A stretch of 64,000 nt of DNA from Pseudomonas sp. CAN1 (GTDB lineage: Bacteria; Pseudomonadota; Gammaproteobacteria; Pseudomonadales; Pseudomonadaceae): the NCBI RefSeq assembly GCF_030462585.1, contig NZ_JASMRU010000002.1:372001-436000 (forward strand). The letters are read 5' to 3'. The notes under the pieces were generated by a model, which was given only the letters and a program-made list of their open reading frames with translations, had not been told where the DNA came from and did no database searches. A program made the translations under genes and the position numbers. Shown here piece by piece: positions 33,248-45,564 of the stretch; position 1 is the stretch's first letter; each line of letters starts with the position of its first letter.

Positions 33248-34459
33248 ATGCAGCGCATACTTTCCGGCCTCGCGCTGGCTGCCGGCCTCGGCCTGGCGCT
33301 CGGTGCCCAGGCGGCCGACCAGGAGCTGATCAAGCGCGGCGAGTACGTCTCCCGCGCCGCCGACTGCATGGCCTGCCACACCGCCGAGGGCGGCGCGCCG
33401 TTTGCCGGCGGCCTGCCGATCCACTCGCCGTTCGGCACCATCTATGGCAGCAACATCACCCCGGACAAGGACTTCGGCATCGGCAATTACAGCGCCGACG
33501 AGTTCTTCGCCGCGCTCACCGAAGGCAAGCGCAAGGACGGGGCCAATCTCTACCCGGCCATGCCGTACACCTCGTACCACCTGATCAAGCGCGAGGACAG
33601 CGATGCCCTCTACGCCTACCTGATGAGCCAGACGCCGGTGCATCGCGCCGCGCCCGAAACCAGCCTGAGCTTCCCGTTCAACGTGCGCCTGGGGCTGTCG
33701 GGCTGGAACATGCTCTACGGCAAGAGCGTCCAGCTGGAGAACGCCGAGGGCAAGAGCGCGGCGTACCAGCGTGGCCAGTACCTGGTGGAAGTGCTCGGCC
33801 ACTGCGGCGAGTGCCACACCCCGCGCAACCAGATCGGTGCGCTGGAGCAGGACAAGCGCCTCACCGGCGGCCTGCTCAACGGCTACAGCGCCCCGAGCCT
33901 GCTGGCCCAGGACCTGGCCGAGCGCGGCTGGACCAGCGCCGACCTCACCGGCTTCCTCAAGCACGGCATGAGCCCCCAGGGCAGCATGTTCAACGAGATG
34001 TTCCCGGTGATGCACCTGAGCACCCAGCACCTGGGTGACGAGGACCTGGCCGCCATGTCCACCTACCTGCTCGGCGAACAGCCGCCGCAGGCCAAGGTGG
34101 TCAAGGCGGTGGCCGAGGACCAGCTCAGCGACAGCGCCAAGCGCGGCCGCCAGCAGTACCTCAACGTCTGCGCCGGCTGTCATGGCAACGACGGCGAGGG
34201 CAAGCCGCACATCGCCGTGGCCATGCAGGGCAACACCACCCTGCGCCTGGCCGATTCGCGCAACCTGGCCAAGGTCATAGTCGAAGGCATCCGCGAGCAG
34301 CAGTTCACCGGTTTCGAGCGCATGCAGCCGATGCCGGGCTTCGCCGACAAGCTCAATGACGAGCAGCTCACCGACCTCATCAACTACCTGCGCCAGGCCT
34401 GGGGTGGCTTGCCGGGTGACATGGGCGTACAACAGGTCGCCCAGCTCAAGGCGGAGTGA
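33248..34459 (+). CDS. Triheme cytochrome c electron acceptor of the molybdenum hydroxylase
   Basis: The start is ATG 33248, two bases after the 2Fe-2S gene; the much longer frame is an artefact of the neighbouring gene. The 403-residue protein has a Sec signal ending at AQA (22) and three haem motifs: CMACH (40-44), CGECH (186-190) and CAGCH (308-312). The triheme arrangement is that of alcohol/aldehyde dehydrogenase cytochrome subunits (AdhB-like). It would pass electrons from the hydroxylase to the respiratory chain. Confidence 0.92.
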   Translation: MQRILSGLALAAGLGLALGAQAADQELIKRGEYVSRAADCMACHTAEGGAPFAGGLPIHSPFGTIYGSNITPDKDFGIGNYSADEFFAALTEGKRKDGANLYPAMPYTSYHLIKREDSDALYAYLMSQTPVHRAAPETSLSFPFNVRLGLSGWNMLYGKSVQLENAEGKSAAYQRGQYLVEVLGHCGECHTPRNQIGALEQDKRLTGGLLNGYSAPSLLAQDLAERGWTSADLTGFLKHGMSPQGSMFNEMFPVMHLSTQHLGDEDLAAMSTYLLGEQPPQAKVVKAVAEDQLSDSAKRGRQQYLNVCAGCHGNDGEGKPHIAVAMQGNTTLRLADSRNLAKVIVEGIREQQFTGFERMQPMPGFADKLNDEQLTDLINYLRQAWGGLPGDMGVQQVAQLKAE

Positions 34460-34462
34460 GTC

Positions 34463-35434
34463 GTGCAGCATCTCGATCTGCAAGTAGTCCGGCAGGCCCT
34501 CAAGTGGTCCAGCGCCGGGCAGCGCGTGTGGTTATGCAGCGTGCTCTTCACCTACGGCTCGGCGCCCCGCGCGCCGGGCTCGCTGCTGGCGGTCAATGCC
34601 AGCGGCCAGTGGGTGGGGTCGCTGTCCGGCGGCTGCGTCGAGGATGACTTCCTCGAACGCGTCGCCGCCGGCGAGTTCAGCGAGCCGGTGGTCGTCGTGC
34701 GCTACGGCGACGGCACCGACACTCGCAGCAACATCCGCCTGCCCTGCGGCGGCATCCTCGACGTACTGGTAGAGAACCTCGCCGCCGATTGCGACGTGCA
34801 GGCCCACCTGCGCGAGCTGGAGTCGGCACTGCTCGGCCAGCGTCGCCTGCTGCGCGAAGTGAACCTGCAGGACGGCAGTCGTCGCCTAAGCGACGACCAC
34901 GAACACGGCCCGCGGGTCGAGCGTGACGAAGCCCGCGTGCTGCTGCGCGTCGGCGCTGCCCAGCGCCTGCTGCTGGCCGGTTACTCCAGCGTTGCGCACT
35001 TCTGCGCCGAGTTCGGCAAGGGCCTGGGCTTCGAGGTGATCCTCTGTGATCCCCGCGACGAAGCGCTGGACGGCGTGGTGCTGGACGGCATCGAAATCCG
35101 CCGCGAGCTGCCGTCGATCTTCATCGCCAACGGTGGCTGCCACGCGGACACCGCCGTGGTCGCGCTGACCCACGATCCGAAGATCGACGACCTGGCGATG
35201 CTCGAAGCCGTGCGTACCGAAGCCTTCTACATCGGCGTGATGGGTTCGCGTACCACCTCCGACAAGCGCCGCGAGCGCCTGCACCGCGTCGGCGGCCTGG
35301 GCGAGACCGAGCTGGCGCGCATCCATGCGCCCATCGGCCTCAACCTGGGCAGCAAGACCCCGGCGGAAATCGCCATGGCTGTGCTCGCCGACATCCTGCG
35401 TACCCGCAGCGGCATCGCCCGCGAGGCGCTGTGA
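34463..35434 (+). CDS. XdhC/CoxF-family maturation protein
   Basis: The 323-residue protein starts at GTG 34463, three bases after the cytochrome gene. The XdhC N-terminal block has FTYGSAPRAPGSLLAV and SGGCVEDDFLERV (residues 58-70), and RLPCGGILDVLVE follows. The C-terminal Rossmann-like domain has FYIGVMGSRTTSDKRRERL. XdhC binds Moco, protects it and inserts the sulfurated cofactor into xanthine-dehydrogenase-type apoenzymes. Its place downstream of the three structural genes fits this. Confidence 0.9.
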   Translation: MQHLDLQVVRQALKWSSAGQRVWLCSVLFTYGSAPRAPGSLLAVNASGQWVGSLSGGCVEDDFLERVAAGEFSEPVVVVRYGDGTDTRSNIRLPCGGILDVLVENLAADCDVQAHLRELESALLGQRRLLREVNLQDGSRRLSDDHEHGPRVERDEARVLLRVGAAQRLLLAGYSSVAHFCAEFGKGLGFEVILCDPRDEALDGVVLDGIEIRRELPSIFIANGGCHADTAVVALTHDPKIDDLAMLEAVRTEAFYIGVMGSRTTSDKRRERLHRVGGLGETELARIHAPIGLNLGSKTPAEIAMAVLADILRTRSGIAREAL

Positions 35435-35997
35435 CGGTCGTGGCGCTGGTCCTGGCCGCCGGCCAGGGCTCGCGCTTCGGCGCCGACAAGCGCCGCGCCA
35501 CCTTGCCTGATGGGCGCAGCCTGCTGGCCCATAGCGTCGAGCGCGCATTGGCGGTGTTCGATGAAGTGCGCGTGGTGCTGCGTGATGGTGAGCGGGCGGA
35601 GGATTTCGGTCTGCCCAGCCCCTGCCGGGTGATCCACAGCCCCGACGCGGCGCTTGGCATGGGACATAGCCTGGCGGCTGGCATAGCTTCGCTGGGCGAC
35701 TCCCAGGCCTGTGCCGTGGCGATCCTGCTCGGCGATATGCCGTGGATTGCGCCGCAAACCCTACGGGAATTAACCGATGCGGCCAGCGCCTCGACCATTC
35801 TCTTTCCGCTTCACGATGGCCAGCGTGGCCACCCCGTGCTGTTCGGTCGCGAGTTCTGGCCGGCGCTTACGCAGCTCAGCGGCGACGAAGGCGCTCGGGT
35901 GGTCGTGCAGGCGCACCGTGATCGCTGTATCACCCTGGAAGTCACCGACGCCGGCGTGCTGCGCGACGTCGATACCCCTGCCGCGCTGAACACCTGA
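35431..35997 (+). CDS. MocA-like molybdenum cofactor nucleotidyltransferase
   Basis: The 188-residue protein starts at GTG 35431, overlapping the XdhC stop. The NTP-transferase motif LVLAAGQGSRFGADKRRATL is at residues 6-25, followed by LLGDMPWI and HPVLFGREFWPAL, as in MocA and MobA-like proteins. MocA adds CMP to Moco to give the MCD form used by bacterial hydroxylases of the aldehyde oxidoreductase type. The operon thus encodes enzyme, redox partner and two cofactor-maturation proteins. Confidence 0.88.
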   Translation: MTVVALVLAAGQGSRFGADKRRATLPDGRSLLAHSVERALAVFDEVRVVLRDGERAEDFGLPSPCRVIHSPDAALGMGHSLAAGIASLGDSQACAVAILLGDMPWIAPQTLRELTDAASASTILFPLHDGQRGHPVLFGREFWPALTQLSGDEGARVVVQAHRDRCITLEVTDAGVLRDVDTPAALNT

Positions 35998-35998
35998 C

Positions 35999-36071
35999 GT
36001 AGGAGCGGACTTCGTCCGCGATAGGTCCGCATCGCGCTGGGAATCAATCGCGGACGGAGTCCGCTCCTACG
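35999..36071. repeat. GTAGGAGCGGAC-type inverted repeat
   Basis: Left GTAGGAGCGGACTTCGTCCGCG and right CGCGGACGGAGTCCGCTCCTAC are inverted around an imperfect loop. It is the same family as 8969. Confidence 0.75.
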
Positions 36072-36106
36072 CGAAGGGAAATGCTGAAGTCAGTCTGAGC
36101 GAACTC

Positions 36107-36185
36107 CGTAGGGCGAATAACGCCCCAGCGTTATCCGCTGCCAAAGCTACTGGCGGATAACCTGTTCCAGGTTATGCGCCCTACG
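36107..36185. repeat. GTAGGGCGAATAACG-type inverted repeat
   Basis: Left CGTAGGGCGAATAACG and right GTTATGCGCCCTACG flank GCGTTATCCGC / GGCGGATAACC. It almost duplicates the 5834 copy. Confidence 0.75.
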
Positions 36186-36189
36186 CAGC

Positions 36190-37053
36190 TCAGTGCTGCG
36201 CCAGCCACTGCGCGATGCGCGGCCAGATTTCCAGGCTGGCATTGCGCGACAGCAGCAAGCGGTTGTGGCTGTAATCCTCCCGCGCACCGTTCTCCAACCC
36301 GAACAGTTCCAGCTTCGCCTGTGTCCCGCCGAAAGCCTTCACCAGCGCCTCGCACCCCGCCACCGGCGCAATGAAGGTATCGCCACTGCCGGCCACGCCC
36401 AGTACCGGCAGCTCAACGCCGCCCAGCCCGGCCAGATAATCGAAGCCACTCAACGAATCGAAGCGCCGCCGCAAGTTCCACTGGCACCACTGGCGCATCA
36501 GCCGCGCGCTCTCCGCTTCCGGGCCGACGCTTTTCGAACGGCTGGGGGCGATGCGCCGCCAGCGCAGCATCCAGTCGAAAGCCTGGAGCATCAGCCAGTG
36601 CCGCGGGCTGGCGCCGGCCGCGGTGGCCTGCGAGCCGATCAGTACCAGTGAACGCAACCGGCGCTGCGCCAGTTCGGGATTTTGCGCCGCCCACATCGAG
36701 ACGATCAGCCCGCCGCCGGAATGGCCGATCCAGTGCAGCGCCGCCTGCCCTGTGCGCTGGCTCACCGCATCGAGAATCGCTGGCACGTCCTGCTCGGCCA
36801 CGTCGTCGAAGCTGTGCAGGAAATCATTGCGCCCGCTGTCGCCATGCCCGCGCCAGTCGAACAGCCAGCAGGCGAAGCCCTGGCTGCCCAGGTAATTGGC
36901 CAGGCCCAGGCAACTGCGGTGGTTGGAGAAGGTGCCGTGGGTCAGCACCACCGGCACGCCGTCCGCCGGGCCTATGCGGCGCAGGGCGAGATCGACGCCG
37001 TCAGCGGTGCGGATCATTTCCGGAGGGAGGAGGGCGGCTTCTTGTGCAGTCAT
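36190..37053 (-). CDS. Alpha/beta-hydrolase
   Basis: The start is set at ATG 37053 (MTAQEAALLP); the longer frame is unlikely. The 287-residue protein has the hydrolase fold with HGTF oxyanion loop (about 39-42), WRGHGDSGRNDF and the nucleophile elbow GHSGGG with Ser around residue 107. An Asp in GSGDTFIAP and a His in DYSHNRLLLS complete the triad. The family covers esterases and lipases; the substrate is not evident. It lies on the strand opposite the hydroxylase operon and shares its 3' repeats. Confidence 0.85.
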   Translation of the reverse strand: MTAQEAALLPPEMIRTADGVDLALRRIGPADGVPVVLTHGTFSNHRSCLGLANYLGSQGFACWLFDWRGHGDSGRNDFLHSFDDVAEQDVPAILDAVSQRTGQAALHWIGHSGGGLIVSMWAAQNPELAQRRLRSLVLIGSQATAAGASPRHWLMLQAFDWMLRWRRIAPSRSKSVGPEAESARLMRQWCQWNLRRRFDSLSGFDYLAGLGGVELPVLGVAGSGDTFIAPVAGCEALVKAFGGTQAKLELFGLENGAREDYSHNRLLLSRNASLEIWPRIAQWLAQH

Positions 37054-37118
37054 GGCGCGCGTCCGAGTGGGGGCGAACCATGCTGCTCCGGCGCGCCGGC
37101 CGGAGCAATCCCGGGCGC

Positions 37119-38243
37119 TTATTTGGTCGCTTTCAGCACCACGAATTTCGGATTTGCCGCCACCTGCTCGACGCCGCGGAACAGTCGCTTGAGCTTGGCG
37201 TGGTAGCCCAGGTGGCGGTTGCCGACGATCCACAGCTCACCGCCGGTGACCAGCGCCGCGCGGGCCTGCTGGAACATGCGCCAGGCGAGGAAGTCGCCGA
37301 CCACCTGCTGCTGGTGGAAGGGCGGGTTGCAGAGAATCAGGTCCAGGGAGTCGGCTGGCTGTCTGGCAAGACCGTCGTCGGGGTGGATGTCCACCGGGCG
37401 CTCACCGAGGGCGGCCTGCCAGTTCTCCCGCGCGGACTGCACGGCCATGTACGACTCGTCCACCAGCGTCAGCTCGGCCTGCGGATTGAGCAGGGCGAAG
37501 GCGATGCCCAGCACGCCGTTGCCGCAGCCCAGGTCTGCCGCGCGCAGGGCGTGGTGAATCTGCGGCAGGTGCGGAAGGAAGGCGCGGGTGCCGATGTCCA
37601 GGCCCTCGCGGCAGAACACGTTGGCGTGGTTCAGCAGCGTCAGTGCGGGTTTGTCCAGGCGGTAGCGGCTGGGGTAGGGCGAGAAGGGCGCGGGGCGCTC
37701 CTGAGCCGTGGCCACCAGCAGGCGGGCTTTCTTCACGGCGAGCGAAGCCTGCATGGGGCCGATGTACTTTTCCAGCAGGTCGCCGGCGGCGCGCGGCAGA
37801 TGCTTGATCATGCCGGCGGCAACCACCTTGGCGCCTGGCGCGAGCTGGCCGTGCAGACGAATCAGCTGTTCTTCCAGCAGTGCCAGCGTCTTGGGCACGC
37901 GGATCAGCACGTGGTCGAACGGGCCCTGCGGGGTTTCGCTGGCGGGAACGAAGGTCAGCGGCGCTTCGGCGAGGCCGTTGCGTTCTAGGTTGCGCTCAAG
38001 GGCGATGAAGCCCAGGTGCGAGTCGCCGCTGCTGGTCAGGCGCACATGGGGCGCGAGGCTGGCGGCGAGGGCGCCGAAGCTGTCATTGAGTACCAGAACG
38101 CGGCTGTCCGCGCTGACTTTCTGCTCATGGAGATGGCCGAGCAGGTACTCGTCGGCCGCATCGAAGGCCTGCAGCGGGTCTTCGCGCTGTTCGGGGTGGC
38201 GGACCAGGTCGAGCTGGGCGAAGGGGCTGGCGAGGACGGGCAT
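37119..38243 (-). CDS. rlmG: 23S rRNA guanine(1835)-N2 methyltransferase RlmG
   Basis: The start is ATG 38243 (MPVLASPFAQ), giving 374 residues. The protein has the two-domain RlmG/RsmC layout: a degenerate N-terminal MTase domain and a C-terminal active one with SAM motif DLGCGNG (237-243) and the base-binding NPPF (306-309). RlmG methylates G1835 of 23S rRNA. It is 65 bases upstream of the hydrolase gene on the same strand. Confidence 0.92.
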   Translation of the reverse strand: MPVLASPFAQLDLVRHPEQREDPLQAFDAADEYLLGHLHEQKVSADSRVLVLNDSFGALAASLAPHVRLTSSGDSHLGFIALERNLERNGLAEAPLTFVPASETPQGPFDHVLIRVPKTLALLEEQLIRLHGQLAPGAKVVAAGMIKHLPRAAGDLLEKYIGPMQASLAVKKARLLVATAQERPAPFSPYPSRYRLDKPALTLLNHANVFCREGLDIGTRAFLPHLPQIHHALRAADLGCGNGVLGIAFALLNPQAELTLVDESYMAVQSARENWQAALGERPVDIHPDDGLARQPADSLDLILCNPPFHQQQVVGDFLAWRMFQQARAALVTGGELWIVGNRHLGYHAKLKRLFRGVEQVAANPKFVVLKATK

Positions 38244-39572
<1,329 letters not shown>

Positions 39573-39692
39573 TCCACAGGGACTGATCCAGAGCAGGCTT
39601 GTGGCAATCTCCCCGGATAGCCACAAGCCTTGCGGGTGTTTCTCGCGCCGGGAATACGGGAAAATGGGCCGTTGCCTGCAAAGGAGCGGACG

Positions 39693-40469
39693 ATGACCGC
39701 CAGCGAAGAGAAGTTCACCCGCCAGACCCTGGTGGAGGTGCAGACGCTCACCCCGAGCCTGTTCACCCTGCGCACCACCCGCGACAGCGGCTACCGCTTC
39801 CGCGCCGGGCAGTTCGCCCGCCTGGGCGTGTACAAGCCCAGCGGCAGCATCGTCTGGCGCGCCTACTCGATGGTTTCGGCGCCCCACGACGACTTCCTCG
39901 AATTCTTCTCCATCGTCGTTCCCGGCGGTGAATTTACCAGTGAGCTCAGCCGCCTGCGCGTCGGCGACCAGTTGCTGGTGGACCGCCAGGCCTTCGGCTT
40001 CCTCACCCTCGACCGCTTCCCCGATGGCCGCGACCTCTGGCTGCTGTCCACCGGCACCGGCCTGGCGCCGTTCCTGTCGATCCTGCAGGACTTCGAGGTG
40101 TGGGAACGCTTCGAGACCATCAAGCTGGTCTACAGCGCCCGCGAGGAAAAGGAGCTGGCCTACCGCGACCTGATCGCCAGCTTCGGCGCGATGGAGCACC
40201 TGGCCGAACATATCCACAAGCTGCAGTTCATCCCGGTGGTCACCCGCGAACAGGTGCCCGGCTGCCTGAACGCGCGGATCACCACGCTGATCGAGGACGG
40301 CGAGCTGGAACGCGCCGCCGGTCTGGAACTCACCCCGGAACATTCGCGGGTGATGCTCTGCGGCAACCCGCAGATGATCGAGGATACCCGCGCCGTGCTG
40401 AAGGCCCGTGGCATGAGCCTGGCGCTGACGCGCAAGCCCGGCCAGATCGCCGTGGAAAACTATTGGTAA
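39693..40469 (+). CDS. fpr: Ferredoxin/flavodoxin-NADP reductase Fpr
   Basis: The start is ATG 39693 after AAAGGAGCGGACG, giving 258 residues. FAD-binding block RAYSMVSAP lies at residues 50-58. The NADP-binding domain has LSTGTGLAPFLSIL and ends in the VENYW C-terminus found in bacterial subclass Fpr enzymes. It moves electrons between NADPH and ferredoxin or flavodoxin, helping Fe-S repair and oxidative-stress defence. Confidence 0.92.
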   Translation: MTASEEKFTRQTLVEVQTLTPSLFTLRTTRDSGYRFRAGQFARLGVYKPSGSIVWRAYSMVSAPHDDFLEFFSIVVPGGEFTSELSRLRVGDQLLVDRQAFGFLTLDRFPDGRDLWLLSTGTGLAPFLSILQDFEVWERFETIKLVYSAREEKELAYRDLIASFGAMEHLAEHIHKLQFIPVVTREQVPGCLNARITTLIEDGELERAAGLELTPEHSRVMLCGNPQMIEDTRAVLKARGMSLALTRKPGQIAVENYW

Positions 40470-40698
40470 GCCCGGCCCGATAGATTTTGAAAAGATTGTC
40501 CCCTTAGGGCGGCGCGGCTTTGCCCTTAGGATGAGCGTCCGTTTCCCTTTTTCCGGACCTTATGGACAGTCAAAGTACAACGCCGATCCCCGTATCTACC
40601 TGCGTAGAGCCGGCGTTCGGCGAACCTCCCCCGGCACCCGCGTTCGCGGATAAGCCTTCCCAGCCTGCCATGGCGCGCGCCCAGCGAGGTCGTTCGAC

Positions 40699-42249
40699 AT
40701 GGAATGGTTGATGGACCCCACGGCCTGGCTCGGCCTGCTCACCCTGATCCTGCTCGAGCTGGTGCTCGGCATCGACAACCTGGTCTTCATCGCGATCCTC
40801 GCGGACAAGCTGCCGCCGCACCTGCGCGACCGCGCACGGCTGATCGGCCTGTCGCTGGCGCTGCTGATGCGCCTGGGCCTGCTGGCGAGCATTTCCTGGC
40901 TGGTCACGCTCACCGCGCCGTTGATCGAGGTGTTCGGCAAGAGCTTCTCCGGCCGCGACCTGATCATGCTGTTCGGTGGCCTGTTCCTGCTGTTCAAGGC
41001 GACCCTGGAACTGCATGAGCGCCTCGAAGGCCGCGTGCACACCTCCAACGGCAAGCGTGTCTACGCCGCCTTCTGGCCGGTGGTCGCGCAGATCGTGGTG
41101 CTGGACGCGGTGTTCTCCCTCGACGCGGTGATCACCGCCGTGGGCATGGTCGAGCAGCTGGAAGTGATGATGATCGCGGTTATCTTATCCATCGGCCTGA
41201 TGATGGTGGCCAGCAAGCCGCTGACCCGCTTCGTCAACGAGCACCCGACGGTGATCATGCTGTGCCTGGGCTTCCTGCTGATGATCGGTTTCAGCCTGAC
41301 CGCCGAAGGCCTGGGCTTCCACATCCCCAAAGGCTACCTGTACGCCGCCATCGGCTTCAGCCTGCTGATCGAGATGGCCAACCAGCTGGTGCGCTGGAAA
41401 CGCCAGAAGAGCCAGCGCGGGCAGCGTGGCCTGCGCCAGCGGACCGCCCACGCCGTGCTGCGCCTGATGGGCGGTAAGGTCGACGCCGACGAGGTGGGCG
41501 AGGACATCGCCGACCTGGTGGGTGAGGACGATGGCGCCGACGCGCCGTTCCACCGCCGCGAGCGGGTAATGATCAGTGGTGTGCTGGGTCTGGCCGAGCG
41601 TCCGGTGAAGGCGGTGATGATCGACCGTCAGCGCGTGCACCGTATTGATGTGGCCGATAACCCGGAGAACATCCGCCGCGCGCTGCTGGAGTCGCCGTAC
41701 TCGCGTCTGCTGGTGATTCGCGAAGGCAACATCGATGAGCCGCTGGGTTACGTGCACAAGAAGGAACTGTTCTCCGCCCTGCTGCAGGGCCGCGAGCTGG
41801 ACATCCTGCCGCTGCTGCGCGAGCCGCTGAGCCTGCCGGACAGCAGCACGGTGCTGGGCGCGCTGGAACTGATGCGCGAGGGCTCGACTCACCTGGCCTT
41901 CGTGGTCAACGAGTTCGGTGGCTTCGAGGGCATGCTGAGCATGACCGACGTGCTGGAAGCCATCGCCGGTGAGCTGCCGGACGCCAGTGAGGTGTCCGGT
42001 ACGGACATCGAGCCGGAGGAGGGCGCTTATCGGGTGGACGGTGCCGTGACATTGTCGGCGCTGGCCGAGCGGGTCGGCTTCCATGCCCGCCCGACGGCGG
42101 AGTACCAGACCCTCGGCGGGCTGGCGCTCAAGCACCTTGGCCGCTTGCCGGCCAAGGGTGACACGCTGGAGCTGGGCGGCTGGCGCCTGGAAGTGACGGA
42201 CGTCAGCGAGCGGCGCATCGGCCGTGTGCTGCTGACGCCGCCGGGCTGA
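40699..42249 (+). CDS. TerC-CBS-CorC fusion membrane protein (YoaE/YegH type)
   Basis: The 516-residue protein starts at ATG 40699. Residues 1-230 are a TerC-type domain with seven helices and the acidic motifs [12 protein letters not shown] and [16 protein letters not shown]. Residues about 305-425 are a CBS pair ([31 protein letters not shown]), and 430-515 a CorC/HlyC domain. The TerC part is related to metal (Mn) export; the CBS-CorC part suggests adenylate or Mg/Co sensing. The substrate is unproven. Confidence 0.9.
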   Translation: MEWLMDPTAWLGLLTLILLELVLGIDNLVFIAILADKLPPHLRDRARLIGLSLALLMRLGLLASISWLVTLTAPLIEVFGKSFSGRDLIMLFGGLFLLFKATLELHERLEGRVHTSNGKRVYAAFWPVVAQIVVLDAVFSLDAVITAVGMVEQLEVMMIAVILSIGLMMVASKPLTRFVNEHPTVIMLCLGFLLMIGFSLTAEGLGFHIPKGYLYAAIGFSLLIEMANQLVRWKRQKSQRGQRGLRQRTAHAVLRLMGGKVDADEVGEDIADLVGEDDGADAPFHRRERVMISGVLGLAERPVKAVMIDRQRVHRIDVADNPENIRRALLESPYSRLLVIREGNIDEPLGYVHKKELFSALLQGRELDILPLLREPLSLPDSSTVLGALELMREGSTHLAFVVNEFGGFEGMLSMTDVLEAIAGELPDASEVSGTDIEPEEGAYRVDGAVTLSALAERVGFHARPTAEYQTLGGLALKHLGRLPAKGDTLELGGWRLEVTDVSERRIGRVLLTPPG

Positions 42250-42273
42250 CGGCGCGCCCGATCAGCGATCTGC

Positions 42274-42690
42274 TCAGGGAGCGCGGTTGTTCTGCTGCTT
42301 GAGCAGGTCGCGGATCTCGGTCAGCAGGGTTTCCTCGGGCGTCGGCACCGGCGGCGCCGAGGGGGCCACTGCTTCCTCGCGCTTGAGGCGGTTGATGGCC
42401 TTCACGCCCATGAAGATGGCGAAGGCGACGATGACGAAGTCCAGGCAGGTCTGAATGAACTTGCCGTAGGCCAGGACCACGGCCGGTACATCGCCTTCAG
42501 CGGCCTTGAGGGTGATCGCCAGCTGGGAGAAGTCCACGCCACCGATCAGCAGGCCGATGGGCGGCATGATCACGTCGCCGACGAAGGACGAGACGATCTT
42601 GCCGAACGCGGCGCCAATGATGATACCGACGGCCATGTCGACCACGTTGCCCTTGACGGCGAAGGCCTTGAACTCGCTAAGCAGACTCAT
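42274..42690 (-). CDS. mscL: Large-conductance mechanosensitive channel MscL
   Basis: The 138-residue protein starts at ATG 42690. The MscL N-terminal helix [27 protein letters not shown] is followed by [12 protein letters not shown], the pore helix, and the second helix is [18 protein letters not shown]. The C-terminal bundle is [16 protein letters not shown]. It releases solutes on hypo-osmotic shock. It is convergent with the TerC-CBS gene with a 24-base gap. Confidence 0.95.
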   Translation of the reverse strand: MSLLSEFKAFAVKGNVVDMAVGIIIGAAFGKIVSSFVGDVIMPPIGLLIGGVDFSQLAITLKAAEGDVPAVVLAYGKFIQTCLDFVIVAFAIFMGVKAINRLKREEAVAPSAPPVPTPEETLLTEIRDLLKQQNNRAP

Positions 42691-42862
42691 GCATAGACTC
42701 CTTGTAACGAAAAGAGAGGGGACAGGCGCAGTTTAGCGGTCAATAGAGGCTCCTTCATTCCGAAAATTCATACTGATGTGGCTGTAGTCTTCGGACTGGG
42801 AAGCTGCCGGTGCCTGGTCTAGGCTCAATGGGATGTATCCACCACCACCAAGGAGGCCCGAC

Positions 42863-43105
42863 ATGCCGCTCGAACATCATCCCCTGTCCCGCGAGTTTCC
42901 CGACCAGAAGCCGCTGATGACCCGGCTGCACGGCAAGGATGCGAATTTCACCCGCATGGCTGCCAGCTACGAGGAGCTGGACAAGAAGATCTACGACATC
43001 GAGGACGGCCGTGAGGCGATGGACGACCTCGCTCTGAATTCCCTCAAACTGCAACGCGTGACGCTGAAGGACGAGATCGCCGACCTGTTGAAACGATCCG
43101 GTTGA
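42863..43105 (+). CDS. YdcH/DUF465-like small protein (first of two)
   Basis: The start is ATG 42863 after CAAGGAGGCCC, giving 80 residues. The protein is fully alpha-helical in appearance, with FTRMAASYEELDKKIYDIEDG and LKLQRVTLKDEIADLLKRSG typical of DUF465 (YdcH). The heptad-like leucines suggest a coiled coil. Its function is unknown. A paralogue of the same length follows 76 bases later. Confidence 0.85.
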   Translation: MPLEHHPLSREFPDQKPLMTRLHGKDANFTRMAASYEELDKKIYDIEDGREAMDDLALNSLKLQRVTLKDEIADLLKRSG

Positions 43106-43181
43106 GCTTGATCAGAGTCAAGGGTGTGTGTCGGAGCGAGGCGTAGGCTCCCGTCATCTCTTTCCAACCGGTGCCACCGCC

Positions 43182-43424
43182 ATGCGTAAAGCCATTTCGT
43201 CCTCTGGCAACTCCGTCACCAAGCTCCCCAAACGCAACGTCGAAGCCCTGCGCGCCCAGGAGCGCCTGGTTCGCCTGAAGCTGCAGTACGAGCTGCTGGA
43301 CCAGCGCATCGGTCGCGTGGAAGAGGGCATCGAGCGCCCCGACTGCACCCTGGCTTCGCTGCTGATGCGCCGCGAAAGCCTCAAGCACGATATGGAAAGC
43401 CAGTACCGCCGCCTGGCGAGCTGA
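43182..43424 (+). CDS. YdcH/DUF465-like small protein (second of two)
   Basis: The start is ATG 43182, giving 80 residues, the same length as the preceding gene. It is more basic (MRKAISSSGNSVTKLPKRN). The helical core RLKLQYELLDQRIGRVEEGIERPDC and RRESLKHDMESQYRRLAS follows the two-helix DUF465 layout. Its role is unknown. Tandem placement suggests duplication and possibly a heteromeric pair. Confidence 0.75.
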   Translation: MRKAISSSGNSVTKLPKRNVEALRAQERLVRLKLQYELLDQRIGRVEEGIERPDCTLASLLMRRESLKHDMESQYRRLAS

Positions 43425-43530
43425 GAATCTGATTACGCTCTGCTGCGTACCTGTCAGATCGTAAACAGGTTCTGAAGCGCCTGGCGCTCTTGGCTTATGA
43501 TGCGGGCTTTGTTTATGACGGAGTCCGCCC

Positions 43531-44910
<1,380 letters not shown>

Positions 44911-44918
44911 CGGCTTTT

Positions 44919-44980
44919 CGTAGGAGCGAGCTTGCTCGCGAACATTTGCCGGCACCTCCGGTGCCAGGCGGTTCGCGAGC
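44919..44980. repeat. GTAGGAGCGAGC repeat with truncated right arm
   Basis: The left arm CGTAGGAGCGAGCTTGCTCG is whole. The right arm stops after GGTTCGCGAGC and changes to GATAACGATGG, so about 13 bases of the usual AAGCTCGCTCCTA are lost. Confidence 0.7.
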
Positions 44981-45018
44981 GATAACGATGGCGTCCCCCT
45001 TGCTTCTGCAAGAGCAGA

Positions 45019-45387
45019 TCAATGCTCGCTGAGCAGCGTCAGCTCCCGCTCCAGCAGCGATTCGTCGCCCAGGTTGAGCTCCACCAGCCGGCGCAGGTGG
45101 CTGATCGAGTCCAGGTCGATGTGCCGGCAGTTGAAGCCCAGCAGCCCCTCGCGCTCCCAGGCGAGGTCGGCCTCCATATAGACGTTGACGTCGAAGCCCA
45201 GGTAGATGCGCACCTGCACCGGCTCGTCGGCGGCTATGCCCCAGTGCTCCGGCCTTTGTACCAGCAGGCCCTGCAGGGACAGGTCCAGCAGCGTCACCTT
45301 CCAGCGCTGGTCGCCCTGGCTGATCTCGGTACCGGCGTCGAAGGCGATGCGCTGGAAGCGCCGGCGCTCGTCGTGATCGTCCGTCAT
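45019..45387 (-). CDS. mapZ: PilZ-domain c-di-GMP receptor MapZ
   Basis: The 122-residue single PilZ domain starts at ATG 45387. The c-di-GMP motifs are both present: RRRFQR near residues 8-13 and DLSLQG (about 35-40). The C-terminal [21 protein letters not shown] matches the P. aeruginosa PA4608/MapZ protein as I remember it. MapZ binds the chemoreceptor methyltransferase CheR1 in a c-di-GMP-dependent way and reduces chemotactic switching. It is convergent with radA. Confidence 0.87.
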   Translation of the reverse strand: MTDDHDERRRFQRIAFDAGTEISQGDQRWKVTLLDLSLQGLLVQRPEHWGIAADEPVQVRIYLGFDVNVYMEADLAWEREGLLGFNCRHIDLDSISHLRRLVELNLGDESLLERELTLLSEH

Positions 45388-45564
45388 GTCGTGGCTCTCC
45401 GGCCGTTTCTGCTTGGCTTCACTATAGACAGGCCTGGGTAAGAGGTCCTACAGCTTTATCTGATCTTTCTTCCGACAGACAGAAACCGCGCGGGTTTGAC
45501 AGCATTAGCCCCCTGGCCAAAGCTCCATGGGCGTTAATCCAACACCTACTGCGGAGTGCAGAAT

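Noticed and set aside
40490-40698. Possible yybP-ykoY (Mn) riboswitch before the TerC-CBS gene
   Set aside because: TerC-type genes can carry one, but the conserved loop sequences are not visible. Only an imperfect CCTTAGGGC / GCCCTTAGG inverted pair was seen.
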